From Paenibacillus plantarum (GTDB lineage: Bacteria > Bacillota > Bacilli > Paenibacillales > NBRC-103111), in assembly GCF_013141695.1 (NCBI RefSeq), contig NZ_WHNY01000041.1, positions 62,001 through 126,000 of the forward strand: DNA of 64,000 bases, in the 5' to 3' direction. Every line of letters starts with the position of its first letter. Positions within the stretch are counted from its first letter, which is position 1. The translations under genes were made by a program, and so were the position numbers. The notes beneath the pieces were generated by a model. It was not told the DNA's origin, did no database searches, and saw only the letters and a list, made by a program, of their open reading frames with translations. This document shows, in pieces, positions 51,737 through 59,773 of this stretch.

Positions 51737-52747
51737 TTACCGCCTTGCAGAGGCAGGTTGGGTCGCCTGCGAAGTGAGGGTTGCCTGCTCCTGAGCTTGC
51801 TCGGTTAATTCCTTTTCGATAACGAAAAGCGGGCGCTGCTTCACTTCTTTATAAATTTTACCTATGTATTCGCCGATCAAACCAATTGCAAGGAGCTGCA
51901 CACCACCGATGAACCAGACAGAGAGAATAAGGGAAGTCCAACCCGTAACGTTCTCGCCAAGTAATTTGCCTACAATCGCATAAATAGCCGCAACTACACT
52001 AAGTGCGAAGAGCAGAAAGCCCATCACCGTAACCAAACGTATGGGAGTTACACTGAAAGATGTGATGCCATCGAAGGCAAAAGCGAGCATTTTGCGCAGT
52101 GGATATTTGGATTCACCAGCAAATCGTTCCTTCCGGTCATAATAGACCTGTGTAGAGGGAAATCCTAGCAGAGGGACTAAGCCACGGAGGAATAAATTGA
52201 CCTCTTGAAACTTCTCCAAATTATCGAGCGTACGCTTGCTCATTAAGCGGAAATCCGCATGATTATATTGAATTTTTACACCTAGTGAGGTCATGAGTTT
52301 ATAAAAGCCTTGTGCCGTAGCTCGCTTGAAAAAGGTATCAGCTGAACGATCCTGGCGGATACCGTAGACAATATCGTAGCCTTCATGGAATTTAACAAGA
52401 AATTCGCGAATGACAGAAGTATCGTCCTGCAGGTCCGCATCGATGGAAACGACACAGTCGGAATACGCTTTCGCTTTCAGAAGTCCAGCGAGTAGGGCGC
52501 TTTGATGACCGGCATTTTTGGCCAGCTTAAGCCCAGTAATGAATGGATTGGAAAGGTGGAATCGCTCGATTAGCGACCATGTTGCATCTTTACTGCCATC
52601 ATCTACAAATAATACCGTACTGCCCTGGGCAACCAATTGATCTGTTATGAGGGAATCTAATACTTCACTGAGTTGAAAAACAGTTTCGGGGAGGACTTCT
52701 TCTTCGTTATAACAAGGGACCACAATGGTCAAAATCGGTTTAGACAC
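51737..52747 (-). CDS. GtrB-like polyprenyl-phosphate glycosyltransferase
   Basis: A 336-residue GT2 enzyme: VVPCYNEEEVLPETV, LFVDDGSKDATW, LAKNAGHQSALLAGL, VVSIDADLQDDTSVI (DxD-type), and two C-terminal membrane helices (near 240 and 275). It makes a polyprenyl-phosphate-sugar used to decorate wall polymers with the GtrA partner 4 bp downstream. The C-terminal 25 residues are Gln/Ala-rich. Confidence 0.92.
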   Translation of the reverse strand: MSKPILTIVVPCYNEEEVLPETVFQLSEVLDSLITDQLVAQGSTVLFVDDGSKDATWSLIERFHLSNPFITGLKLAKNAGHQSALLAGLLKAKAYSDCVVSIDADLQDDTSVIREFLVKFHEGYDIVYGIRQDRSADTFFKRATAQGFYKLMTSLGVKIQYNHADFRLMSKRTLDNLEKFQEVNLFLRGLVPLLGFPSTQVYYDRKERFAGESKYPLRKMLAFAFDGITSFSVTPIRLVTVMGFLLFALSVVAAIYAIVGKLLGENVTGWTSLILSVWFIGGVQLLAIGLIGEYIGKIYKEVKQRPLFVIEKELTEQAQEQATLTSQATQPASARR

Positions 52748-52822
52748 AGTACCTCGTCTCCGTCCTAAATAGGGAATAGATGAAATTCATGCTTAAGCTT
52801 TTATTATAGCTAAAAGGACTAG

Positions 52823-52863
52823 AAAAAGTAAGCGGCCGGAACGGAATCACCGTCCCAGCCGCT
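52823..52863 (-). terminator. Terminator of the YjcZ-type gene
   Basis: On the minus strand AGCGGC...GCCGCT (inner GGGACGG/CCGTTCC) is followed by TACTTTTT. Confidence 0.7.
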
Positions 52864-52878
52864 GTCATGCAATTTATA

Positions 52879-52989
52879 TTACCAACCAAACCCGAACGTA
52901 GCAAGAACGATAACCAAGAGGACGTATAGAACGAGGACTACTGCAGTGCTTGAGTAACCTACGCCGCCAGTTTCGCAACCACAACTCAT
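52879..52989 (-). CDS. YjcZ-family sporulation peptide
   Basis: A 36-residue hydrophobic peptide: MSCGCETGGVGYSS then one membrane helix (TAVVLVLYVLLVIVLATFGF). This is the YjcZ/YtzE-like family made in sporulation in Bacilli. GGGAGGG precedes ATG 52989. The long frame extending upstream of it is not supported. Confidence 0.8.
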   Translation of the reverse strand: MSCGCETGGVGYSSTAVVLVLYVLLVIVLATFGFGW

Positions 52990-53244
52990 GTCAATCCCTC
53001 CCTTCACAAAATTACTATATGTCATCTGACTAGAAGGTGTATGGATGAATGACCCGCATGCGGAATAAATAATTGGGCAACGTGTCCATTTTGTGGGACT
53101 GGTAGGGGGTGAATACCTAAAGTAGGGGGGAAGAGATAAAAGAGGACAGCTGAGGAGACAAAGGGAAGGGAATATCGAATGGGGAAAGTCAACGAACAGG
53201 AAAGTGATGAGGGTACATGAACGAGAAAGGAGGTAATGAGGCGC

Positions 53245-54030
53245 ATGCGTTACGAGGAACGTCAACCGGATGAGACATTGCAGCGTTATATTAAGTGTTA
53301 TTGGTATTTGGAGCGGGATTACAGCGCGGCGGAAGAGGAGGAAACACTGTGGCCAGATGGCTGCCAAGAGCTGATCTTTCATTATGGCGCCGATTATTCT
53401 GCTGGGGAGCAAGTCATGCCTAGGGCGTTTTTTATAGGCGCACTATCACGCTATCAGCCGCTTACCGCGGAGGGGGCCATCCGTTTATTCGGTGTGCGAT
53501 TGTTACCATGGGGCTTGCGCGCCTTCAAAGAGATGGATCATCGTTCATTGATCGATAAGTTCCTGCCTCTCACTGATCTATTTCCCGAACAAGAACTTGC
53601 TGAGTTGGTTCCTCAGTTGGCAGAGGCAGATTTGGACGAAGGCATCGCTTTGCTGACGGCTTATCTCTATCGTCATTTCCAACCAGAAACCAAGCATGCC
53701 GCGATGATTAATATATTGTCCAAACTATATCGAACACCGATGGAGCAGGATGTTCCCATCAGCGTCGTCGAGAGTGGATACTCTCAGCGGCATTTTGAAC
53801 GGATTTGTTCAGAGCTCGTTGGCATGTCACCCAAGCGATTAAATGCCGTATCCCGTTTTAACTTGGCTCGACTGCAAATTTTCTTCAACCCAACGATTGA
53901 TATCGCCAGCTGTATGGGTCAGTTCGGCTATCATGATTACGCGCACTTTTCCAAGGAATTTAAGAGGTGTCTCGGCGTTACACCGACGGTGTATAAGAAG
54001 TGGTTGTTGGGGCTTGGGGTGGTACGTTAA
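53245..54030 (+). CDS. AraC-family transcriptional regulator
   Basis: A 261-residue regulator. The N-terminal part (ERQPDETLQRYIKCYWYLER, LWPDGCQELIFHYG) is the DUF6597-type ligand domain and the C-terminal 90 residues are an AraC HTH pair (VVESGYSQRHFERICSELVG, SCMGQFGYHDYAHFSKEFKR). ATG 53245 is 10 bases after AAAGGAGG; the ATG at 53236 is too close. The upstream 52990-53244 is purine-rich with nothing recognised. Confidence 0.88.
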   Translation: MRYEERQPDETLQRYIKCYWYLERDYSAAEEEETLWPDGCQELIFHYGADYSAGEQVMPRAFFIGALSRYQPLTAEGAIRLFGVRLLPWGLRAFKEMDHRSLIDKFLPLTDLFPEQELAELVPQLAEADLDEGIALLTAYLYRHFQPETKHAAMINILSKLYRTPMEQDVPISVVESGYSQRHFERICSELVGMSPKRLNAVSRFNLARLQIFFNPTIDIASCMGQFGYHDYAHFSKEFKRCLGVTPTVYKKWLLGLGVVR

Positions 54031-54099
54031 TGGTTTATGAGTGACAGCTGATACATATCGACCCAGCGGACACAAGCGACGTAATCGATGCAATCGACA

Positions 54100-54162
54100 C
54101 ACCAGAAACACCAGAAACACCAGAAACACCAGAAACACCAGAAACACCAGACACACCAGACA
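54100..54162. repeat. 9-bp minisatellite, 7 copies
   Basis: Five CACCAGAAA units and two CACCAGACA units in tandem, followed by CA- and GGACACA-rich simple sequence to about 54250. It is in the gene-free interval 54031-54653; frames here are compositional artefacts. Confidence 0.85.
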
Positions 54163-54401
54163 CAGAGGAGTAGGAGGAGGACAGGCGGACGGACACACAC
54201 ACACAGAGGACACAGAGGAGGAGAGGACAGGGGACGGACACACACAGAGGACACAGTACAAGCGACGCAATCGATACAGTAGATCAAACGACACGGCTTC
54301 GGAACAGCAACCCAACAGAATCGAGCAACCCGACACCCCCGCCCCCCTCGATCCATCTGACTTTGCAAAAACACATGCCTTCAGATGGCCGTTTAGAAAA
54401 A

Positions 54402-54587
54402 TAACTGTATTTTCTCCATCTAATTTAGGAGTATTTGGGCTAAGTTGTGAAGTAGCTGTATTTTCTCCAGTTAATATTGGCCATTTCCTTCTACAGGCGA
54501 GAAATAGATCATATTAACTGGAGTTTTTCCATTTAAATACCAAAAACTTTGAATAGTGTCGAAAATAGCTGGAGTTTTTACAGTTAA
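54402..54587. repeat. Palindromic element, copy C (51/62/51 array)
   Basis: Units start at 54402, 54453, 54515 and 54566 (spacing 51, 62, 51). They read TAACTGTATTTTCTCCATCT, TAGCTGTATTTTCTCCAGTT, TAACTGGAGTTTTTCCATTT and TAGCTGGAGTTTTTACAGTT. It occupies the second half of the 54031-54653 gene-free interval, just before the ArsR gene's 3' end. Confidence 0.8.
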
Positions 54588-54653
54588 AGTTGCAGGGGGG
54601 AGAGGTGGGATTGCTAAAGAGTGACAAGACTGACAAGAGTGAAGTACCACGAA

Positions 54654-55259
54654 TTACGAAAGTGTTTCCCACTTCGCCCACATTTCCCTAGGGTTCAACT
54701 CGTAAACTTCACTTTCCCGAAACATAAACTGGTGCATAATCAACTCGCGGCGCAAGGTAGCGAAATCTGGATGATAGTTTTTGAGGAAGAGGTTAAGCTC
54801 TTTTTCGGCGTAGGAGCGGCCTTTTTCTAGTTCAGTGACTAGATGCTCTAGGACAATTAGTTTTTTCTTGAGCTGAGCTGGGATATGTTTGAGCTTACCA
54901 TCGAGCGTGAAAAAGTTCCGTAAAACAGACTTCTGAAGATTTGCATTTTTGTCTTCCGTTTCCATGGATGCGGGAGCCTCCTTTTTGTTTTTGAAAATCA
55001 GGTCAGCGGTCGTCTGACCGTAGCTACGAATGGAAGCGTCATTCAAGGTGAAATAAATCGTGTTTTTGTCACGGCGTTCATGAATCAAGTTGGCTTCGCG
55101 AAGTTTTGAGGCATGATGGGTAATGGTCGCGGGAGTAACGCTCAGCTTCTCAGCCAGAGTTTGCCCATTCGTTTCGCCGTCCGCCAACAAAATAAGCATA
55201 CGAATACGCGTAGCATCCGACATGGCTTTGTGATAGGTGATGATTTTATCTAATTGCAT
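54654..55259 (-). CDS. ArsR-type regulator with DUF2087 domain
   Basis: A 201-residue regulator: a winged helix (KAMSDATRIRMLILLADGET, LSVTPATITHHASKLREANL) and a C-terminal DUF2087 domain (FFTLDGKLKHIPAQLKKKLI, FATLRRELIMHQFMFRESEV). No metal-binding Cys box is seen. ATG 55259 is chosen because AGGAG directly abuts the upstream TTG. Palindromes in its own upstream region suggest autoregulation. Confidence 0.85.
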   Translation of the reverse strand: MQLDKIITYHKAMSDATRIRMLILLADGETNGQTLAEKLSVTPATITHHASKLREANLIHERRDKNTIYFTLNDASIRSYGQTTADLIFKNKKEAPASMETEDKNANLQKSVLRNFFTLDGKLKHIPAQLKKKLIVLEHLVTELEKGRSYAEKELNLFLKNYHPDFATLRRELIMHQFMFRESEVYELNPREMWAKWETLS

Positions 55260-55281
55260 AGACGAGAACAACTCCTAATAA

Positions 55282-55320
55282 TCTAATTAGACATTAATCT
55301 AATTAGATAATAATTAAATT
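55282..55320. promoter_or_regulatory. Repeated TCTAATTAGA operators before the ArsR gene
   Basis: Two perfect 10-bp palindromes at 55282-55291 and 55298-55307, 16 bp apart, and a degenerate third (TAATTAAATTAG) from 55311. They lie immediately upstream of the ArsR start, in the divergent region with mqnB. Confidence 0.6.
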
Positions 55321-55409
55321 AGTTTGGCGTGTCAAGCGTGAAAGTTTCCTTCTAGACAGGGGTCATGTAAAATACAAGTAGGGAAGTCAAAGCTTAAAGG
55401 GGAAGAATG

Positions 55410-56048
55410 ATGCGAATACTCGTCATGACAGCAGTTGTTCCTGAACGAGATGCCATACAGCGCGGTCTTGGTCAGGATAGCAGATTTGAATATGCTTTAG
55501 CCGGTGTGGGGCTTGCAGCAGCGGCGGTGAATGGTGCCGTTGAGCTTGCCAAAGCCGATTATGACTTATTGATTATCGCTGGTATTGCAGGTGGTTTCGT
55601 GGGACAAGCGGACATTGGCTCGCTTGTTATTGCGAGCGAAATCATCGCAGCCGATCTTGGCGTGGAGCTGCTGGATGGCTTCAGCAGCTTGGACGAGCTG
55701 GGCTTCGGCACCACGCGCATCAGCGCGAATACCGAACTGGCCCAGCGTGTGACGGCGGCGCTGCAAGCCGCCGGTTTGCAGGCGCTAGCGGCGCCGGTGC
55801 TGACGGTGGCCACGGCCACCGGAACAGCGGCAACCGCCGCTGCGCTGGCTGCGCGCGTGCCTGGCGCTGCCGCCGAAGCCATGGAAGGCTTCGGCATAGC
55901 GACAGCTGCGCAGCAGCGCGGGGTGCCCGTGCTGGAGATCCGCGCGATCTCCAACGCGGTCGGCCCACGTGACCGAGACGCCTGGCGGATCGGTGATGCC
56001 TTGAAAGCTTTAGAAGCAGCAGGTTCAGTCTTAGCGGAGGTGCTTTAA
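55410..56048 (+). CDS. mqnB: Futalosine hydrolase
   Basis: A 212-residue MTA/SAH-nucleosidase-like enzyme that removes hypoxanthine from futalosine in the futalosine menaquinone pathway. Motifs: RILVMTAVVPERDAIQRGLG, LLIIAGIAGGFVGQADIGSL, AAEAMEGFGIATAAQQRGVP and LEIRAISNAVGPRDR. It abuts mqnD by one base, an operon typical of the pathway. GC content rises sharply from about 55650. Confidence 0.92.
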   Translation: MRILVMTAVVPERDAIQRGLGQDSRFEYALAGVGLAAAAVNGAVELAKADYDLLIIAGIAGGFVGQADIGSLVIASEIIAADLGVELLDGFSSLDELGFGTTRISANTELAQRVTAALQAAGLQALAAPVLTVATATGTAATAAALAARVPGAAAEAMEGFGIATAAQQRGVPVLEIRAISNAVGPRDRDAWRIGDALKALEAAGSVLAEVL

Positions 56049-56049
56049 C

Positions 56050-56892
56050 ATGAAAATAGCGTTCTCACCTTGTCCAAACGATACCTTTGTTTTCCATGCC
56101 TGGGCGCATGGCTTAATTCCAGGTGCACCAGAACTCGATGTCCTCTACGCGGACATCGATATTACGAACCGTCTGGCTGCCGAAGGCACTGGTCCCGACG
56201 TGCTCAAAATCTCCTACGCAGCCCTCCCATGGGTGCTGCAGGATTACGCCCTGCTGCCCTGCGGCGGCGCCTTGGGCAGAGGCTGCGGCCCGCTTGTGCT
56301 GACGCAGCCAAACGGCAATGCCACCCCCGACCCGGCTGCCCTTAGCGGCCGCCGAGTAGCCGTGCCAAGCGAACGCTCGACGGCGTACTTACTGTTCCGC
56401 CTATGGGCAGAACAGAACGTGCCTGGCGGCGTTGGCGAAATCGTGGTCATGCCGTTTCACGAGATCATGCCCGCCGTGCGGGACGGCCTCATCGATGCCG
56501 GCCTCGTTATTCATGAAGCGCGGTTTACTTACCCGTCGTACGGGTTAGCGCTTCTAACAGATTTGGGCAGCTGGTGGGAGTCCGACACCGGGCTGCCAAT
56601 CCCACTGGGCGCCATCATTGCGCGGCGCACCATGGATTTGAAGGCGCTCGCGGGCTGGGCTCGCGCCTCCGTTGAGTACGCGTGGGCGCATCCGGAAGCT
56701 TCGCGCGACTATGTTATGCAGCATGCGCAAGAGATGGACCCGCAGGTCGCGCAGCAGCACATCGACCTATACGTCAACGAGTTCACCGCTGATCTCGGCG
56801 ATAGCGGCTATGGCGCTGTCTTAACCTTGCTCCAGCGGGCAGCGGAGACAGGTCTTGTGCCGCAGATGGATTATGCGGCTTTACTGAAATAG
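56050..56892 (+). CDS. mqnD: 1,4-dihydroxy-6-naphthoate synthase
   Basis: A 280-residue periplasmic-binding-protein-fold enzyme converting cyclic dehypoxanthine futalosine to dihydroxynaphthoate. Family pattern: FSPCPNDTFVFHAW, DVLKISYAALPWVLQDYALL, GCGPLVLTQ, DAGLVIHEARFTYPSYGL, DLGSWWES and LPIPLGAIIARR. Together with mqnB it shows that menaquinone is made by the futalosine route; mqnA, mqnC and mqnE are not in the window. GC-rich codon usage. Confidence 0.94.
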   Translation: MKIAFSPCPNDTFVFHAWAHGLIPGAPELDVLYADIDITNRLAAEGTGPDVLKISYAALPWVLQDYALLPCGGALGRGCGPLVLTQPNGNATPDPAALSGRRVAVPSERSTAYLLFRLWAEQNVPGGVGEIVVMPFHEIMPAVRDGLIDAGLVIHEARFTYPSYGLALLTDLGSWWESDTGLPIPLGAIIARRTMDLKALAGWARASVEYAWAHPEASRDYVMQHAQEMDPQVAQQHIDLYVNEFTADLGDSGYGAVLTLLQRAAETGLVPQMDYAALLK

Positions 56893-56907
56893 CATGGGTA
56901 TGGAACT

Positions 56908-56955
56908 AGGCTGTCTTCCTCGTAGTTGAATCTACTTGGATAGACAGCCTTTTTG
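56908..56955 (+). terminator. mqnBD terminator
   Basis: AGGCTGTCT pairs with AGACAGCCT, followed by TTTTT. Confidence 0.8.
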
Positions 56956-57111
56956 TGTTCTTTGTATACTCACGTAGCTCCGCGCAATACTCCTCATTTA
57001 CATTTTTTTACACACTCAAATATAAAGTAAAGTTAAAGTAGATTTGTAGTCATCGAGCAATCATAATTGGCGTATGCAAGAACACTTAGGTTATGAGGTG
57101 AATGATTTAGC

Positions 57112-58869
57112 ATGCCAACGAAGCTATTTTTATCTTTACGGGGCAAGTTCATTATTTTATTTGCTTTGCTCATTACGGTTCCCTTCTTTATTAGCGGGTG
57201 GATTACCTACTATCAATATATCTCGAATGTTGAAGAGGATTCCCGCAGATATACGCGCCAAATTATTGAGCAGGTCCACATTAATCTTGATCGATATATG
57301 AAGGACATGGATCGCATTACGATGGCGCCTTACTATAACCAAAACGTAATGAATATTCTGAGAAAGCACCCAAGGCAAAGTAACTCCGTATTTGTGACTT
57401 CCGATGAATACAGCAAGATGAATTTGATGATTTCTTCACTCACCTTTGATAGAAGTGAGATAAGGAGCATCTTAATTTTTGCGCTTGACGGGAACTTGTT
57501 TAGCAATCTGGAGACTACCATTGATCGTTACTGGGAAGCTTCAAGCAACCCGTGGATGGCAGATGTTCAGAAGGGGGACGGTTCAATTGTTATATTGCCG
57601 CCTCATGACGCAGGCTACTATTTGGATGGCAAAGAAAGGGTCATTTCCATTGCACGTGTTGTTAGAGAAATCTCCACCAATGAATATTTGGGGATCGTGA
57701 AAGTTGATCTGACTGAGATGGGCTTCAAAAGCTTGTTAGATTCCACGAATTATAACGGCAAGAGTCAAATTTATATTTCGGATCGTAATGGTGTTGTGAT
57801 CTACCCGATTGATGGGGGGGATATGGATAGTTCATTGAGTTGGAAGGAAATTAACAACAGCAAAGAACAAATTTCGGCAAAAGTAAGCTCTGAATTTACG
57901 GGTATGCAAGTGACGGGCTTTATTCCGAAAAGTGAGGTGACCGCGGGGGCTCGCAAGCTAGTGAGGTCTACGATTATCGTTTCGGTTATTTCGATGCTAG
58001 TTGCTTACCTCCTAGCCGTTGTAGCTTCAAGCCGATTAGTGAAGCCTATTCGACATCTTCAGAAGAAAATGAAGAAGGTGCAGATGGGTGATTTCGGGGA
58101 ACGAGCTGAAGTCGCCTCCCATGATGAAATTGGCCATCTGACAGGCGGCTTTAACATGATGGTAACAGAAATCGAGCGCCTGATTAAAGAGGTGTATGAA
58201 AGCAAGCTTCGTGAAAAGGATGCCCAGCTATCGACGCTCGAGAGTCAAATTAATCCCCATTTCATCTACAATACGCTGGAATCGATCAACCTGATGGCTC
58301 TGGAGTCGAATCATCCTAAGCTATCAAGTGTTGTCGTCAGTTTAGGCAGGCTGCTGCGATTTACGGTAGATAAGGATGAGCGCCTTGTCTATCTGAAGGA
58401 CGAGCTGCTATTCGTGGAATCCTATATTCAGATTCAGTCGTATCGATTAGGTGGACAGCTTCAGATGGAGCTTGATGTCGACATGGGGCATGAGGAGTAT
58501 CTCGTTCCCAAATTAATGCTTCAGCCTCTGATCGAAAATGTCATTGAGCATGCCATGGAAGAGGACCCTGTCATCGTCCGAATCGCCACATATGTAGAAG
58601 AGGATCACTTTGTCATCACTGTTTCAGACGATGGTAAGGGGATTAGCGAGGAAAGAATGAGGCAGGTAGAAGCTCATATCTACAAGGAAAGCAACGAACA
58701 CGGCGCAAGGGATGGCTTCGGATTCAAGAAGAAAGGCTTCGCACTGCGAAATGTTCACTGGCGAATCCGACTATTGTTCGGACCGGAATATGGGTTGTTT
58801 TTGGATAAAACCGATAGGCAGGGCACTCATTTTATTGTGAGAATTCCATTGCAGTGGGAAGGGGAATGA
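57112..58869 (+). CDS. YesM-type sensor histidine kinase
   Basis: A 585-residue membrane kinase: TM1 (residues 13-33), extracellular Cache-like sensor (35-280), TM2 (near 285-305), HAMP (RLVKPIRHLQKKMKKVQMGD), His-kinase motif QINPHFIYNTLESINLMALE (His near 383) and HATPase domain (LMLQPLIENVIEHAME, VSDDGKGI). YesM-type kinases sense extracellular carbohydrate products, often via a binding protein. The response regulator gene follows after 3 bp. GAGGTGAATGATT precedes the ATG. Confidence 0.93.
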   Translation: MPTKLFLSLRGKFIILFALLITVPFFISGWITYYQYISNVEEDSRRYTRQIIEQVHINLDRYMKDMDRITMAPYYNQNVMNILRKHPRQSNSVFVTSDEYSKMNLMISSLTFDRSEIRSILIFALDGNLFSNLETTIDRYWEASSNPWMADVQKGDGSIVILPPHDAGYYLDGKERVISIARVVREISTNEYLGIVKVDLTEMGFKSLLDSTNYNGKSQIYISDRNGVVIYPIDGGDMDSSLSWKEINNSKEQISAKVSSEFTGMQVTGFIPKSEVTAGARKLVRSTIIVSVISMLVAYLLAVVASSRLVKPIRHLQKKMKKVQMGDFGERAEVASHDEIGHLTGGFNMMVTEIERLIKEVYESKLREKDAQLSTLESQINPHFIYNTLESINLMALESNHPKLSSVVVSLGRLLRFTVDKDERLVYLKDELLFVESYIQIQSYRLGGQLQMELDVDMGHEEYLVPKLMLQPLIENVIEHAMEEDPVIVRIATYVEEDHFVITVSDDGKGISEERMRQVEAHIYKESNEHGARDGFGFKKKGFALRNVHWRIRLLFGPEYGLFLDKTDRQGTHFIVRIPLQWEGE

Positions 58870-58872
58870 CCA

Positions 58873-59613
58873 ATGCTTCGAATTTTATTAGTTGAGGATG
58901 AGATTAATCTTCGGAATGGTTTTCGTCATTTACTTGAGTATATCATAGGCGGCGTTCAGGTAGTTGGGGGAATGTCCAATGGTGTGGAAGCGATTGAATG
59001 GCTGAAAACAAATACGACAGATGCCGTCATTACGGATATCCGTATGAAGGAAATGAACGGGATTGAGATGATGCGGAGGCTTAGTGACCAATACCCTGAA
59101 CTGCCAGTTGTCATCGTTAGCGGGTACAGTGATTTTGAATATGCACGGGACGCACTAAGGTATCATGCTGCTGATTATTTATTGAAGCCTGTAGACAAGG
59201 CCGAACTAGCCATTGTTATAGATCGATTAAAGAAGGAGCTTCTCAAAAATAATCCCCTGCAAGCCGAAATTGCCACTTCTGCAAAGGAAGGGCAAGAGGA
59301 GCGGCAAATCATAAGAAAAGTTAAGGAGCTTATCGATAGTCATCTAGATCAGAACATCTCACTGCAATACTTGGCTGATCAGGTTTTCTTAAACCATAGA
59401 TATTTGTCCGCATTGTTCAAGTCGGAAACGGGACAGAACCTATCGGAATACTTGACGCAGCGCCGAATAGAGAAGGCCAAGCAGCTATTAAAGACGACAC
59501 ATATGAAGGTTCAAGACATCGGAAGAATGTCGGGATATCCCAATGGCAAGTATTTCATGTCATTATTTAAGCAGGTCGTTGGGTTAACGCCATCAGAATT
59601 TCGAGACCAATAG
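58873..59613 (+). CDS. YesN-type response regulator, AraC class
   Basis: A 246-residue regulator: receiver domain with acidic pocket LLVEDEINLRNGF, phosphoacceptor Asp55 in DAVITDIRM and Lys in LLKPVDKAE; C-terminal AraC HTH (ISLQYLADQVFLNHRYLSAL, MKVQDIGRMSGYPNGKYFMS). It probably activates the transporter genes that follow. The gene is shorter than many YesN proteins (500 residues), lacking the long middle region. Confidence 0.93.
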   Translation: MLRILLVEDEINLRNGFRHLLEYIIGGVQVVGGMSNGVEAIEWLKTNTTDAVITDIRMKEMNGIEMMRRLSDQYPELPVVIVSGYSDFEYARDALRYHAADYLLKPVDKAELAIVIDRLKKELLKNNPLQAEIATSAKEGQEERQIIRKVKELIDSHLDQNISLQYLADQVFLNHRYLSALFKSETGQNLSEYLTQRRIEKAKQLLKTTHMKVQDIGRMSGYPNGKYFMSLFKQVVGLTPSEFRDQ

Positions 59614-59719
59614 GAGTACGAATATTCATGCAGATTTTAAAACCAATATCGATACAATTCGAACCTATTCTGAATTTTAGGCCATAAAAGAGCGGGTTCG
59701 TTTTCTTTATAATAAAGTT

Positions 59720-59746
59720 TGTAAACGTTTCACTGAAGCGGTTACA
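59720..59746. promoter_or_regulatory. 27-bp palindromic operator upstream of the sugar transporter
   Basis: Two 13-bp halves, TGTAAACGTTTCA and TGAAGCGGTTACA, flank a central C and are inverted copies in 11 of 13 positions. The inner part is CGTTTCA-C-TGAAGCG. It also contains a partial match to the CcpA site (TGTAAACGTTT). It lies about 28 bp before the lipoprotein start, overlapping any promoter (possible -35 TTGTAA at 59719, -10 TACATA near 59743). Confidence 0.6.
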
Positions 59747-59773
59747 TAATACAAATTAAAGGGGAACCCGAAT

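Noticed and set aside
52990..53412. N-terminal 140-residue extension of the YjcZ-type gene
   Set aside because: Low-complexity Ser/Leu/Pro frame overlapping the AraC gene; the SD and family start are at 52989.
53839..54517. Several frames over the CACCAGAAA minisatellite
   Set aside because: Composition (V/F/C or NTR repeats) comes from simple repeats; no SD or conserved domain.
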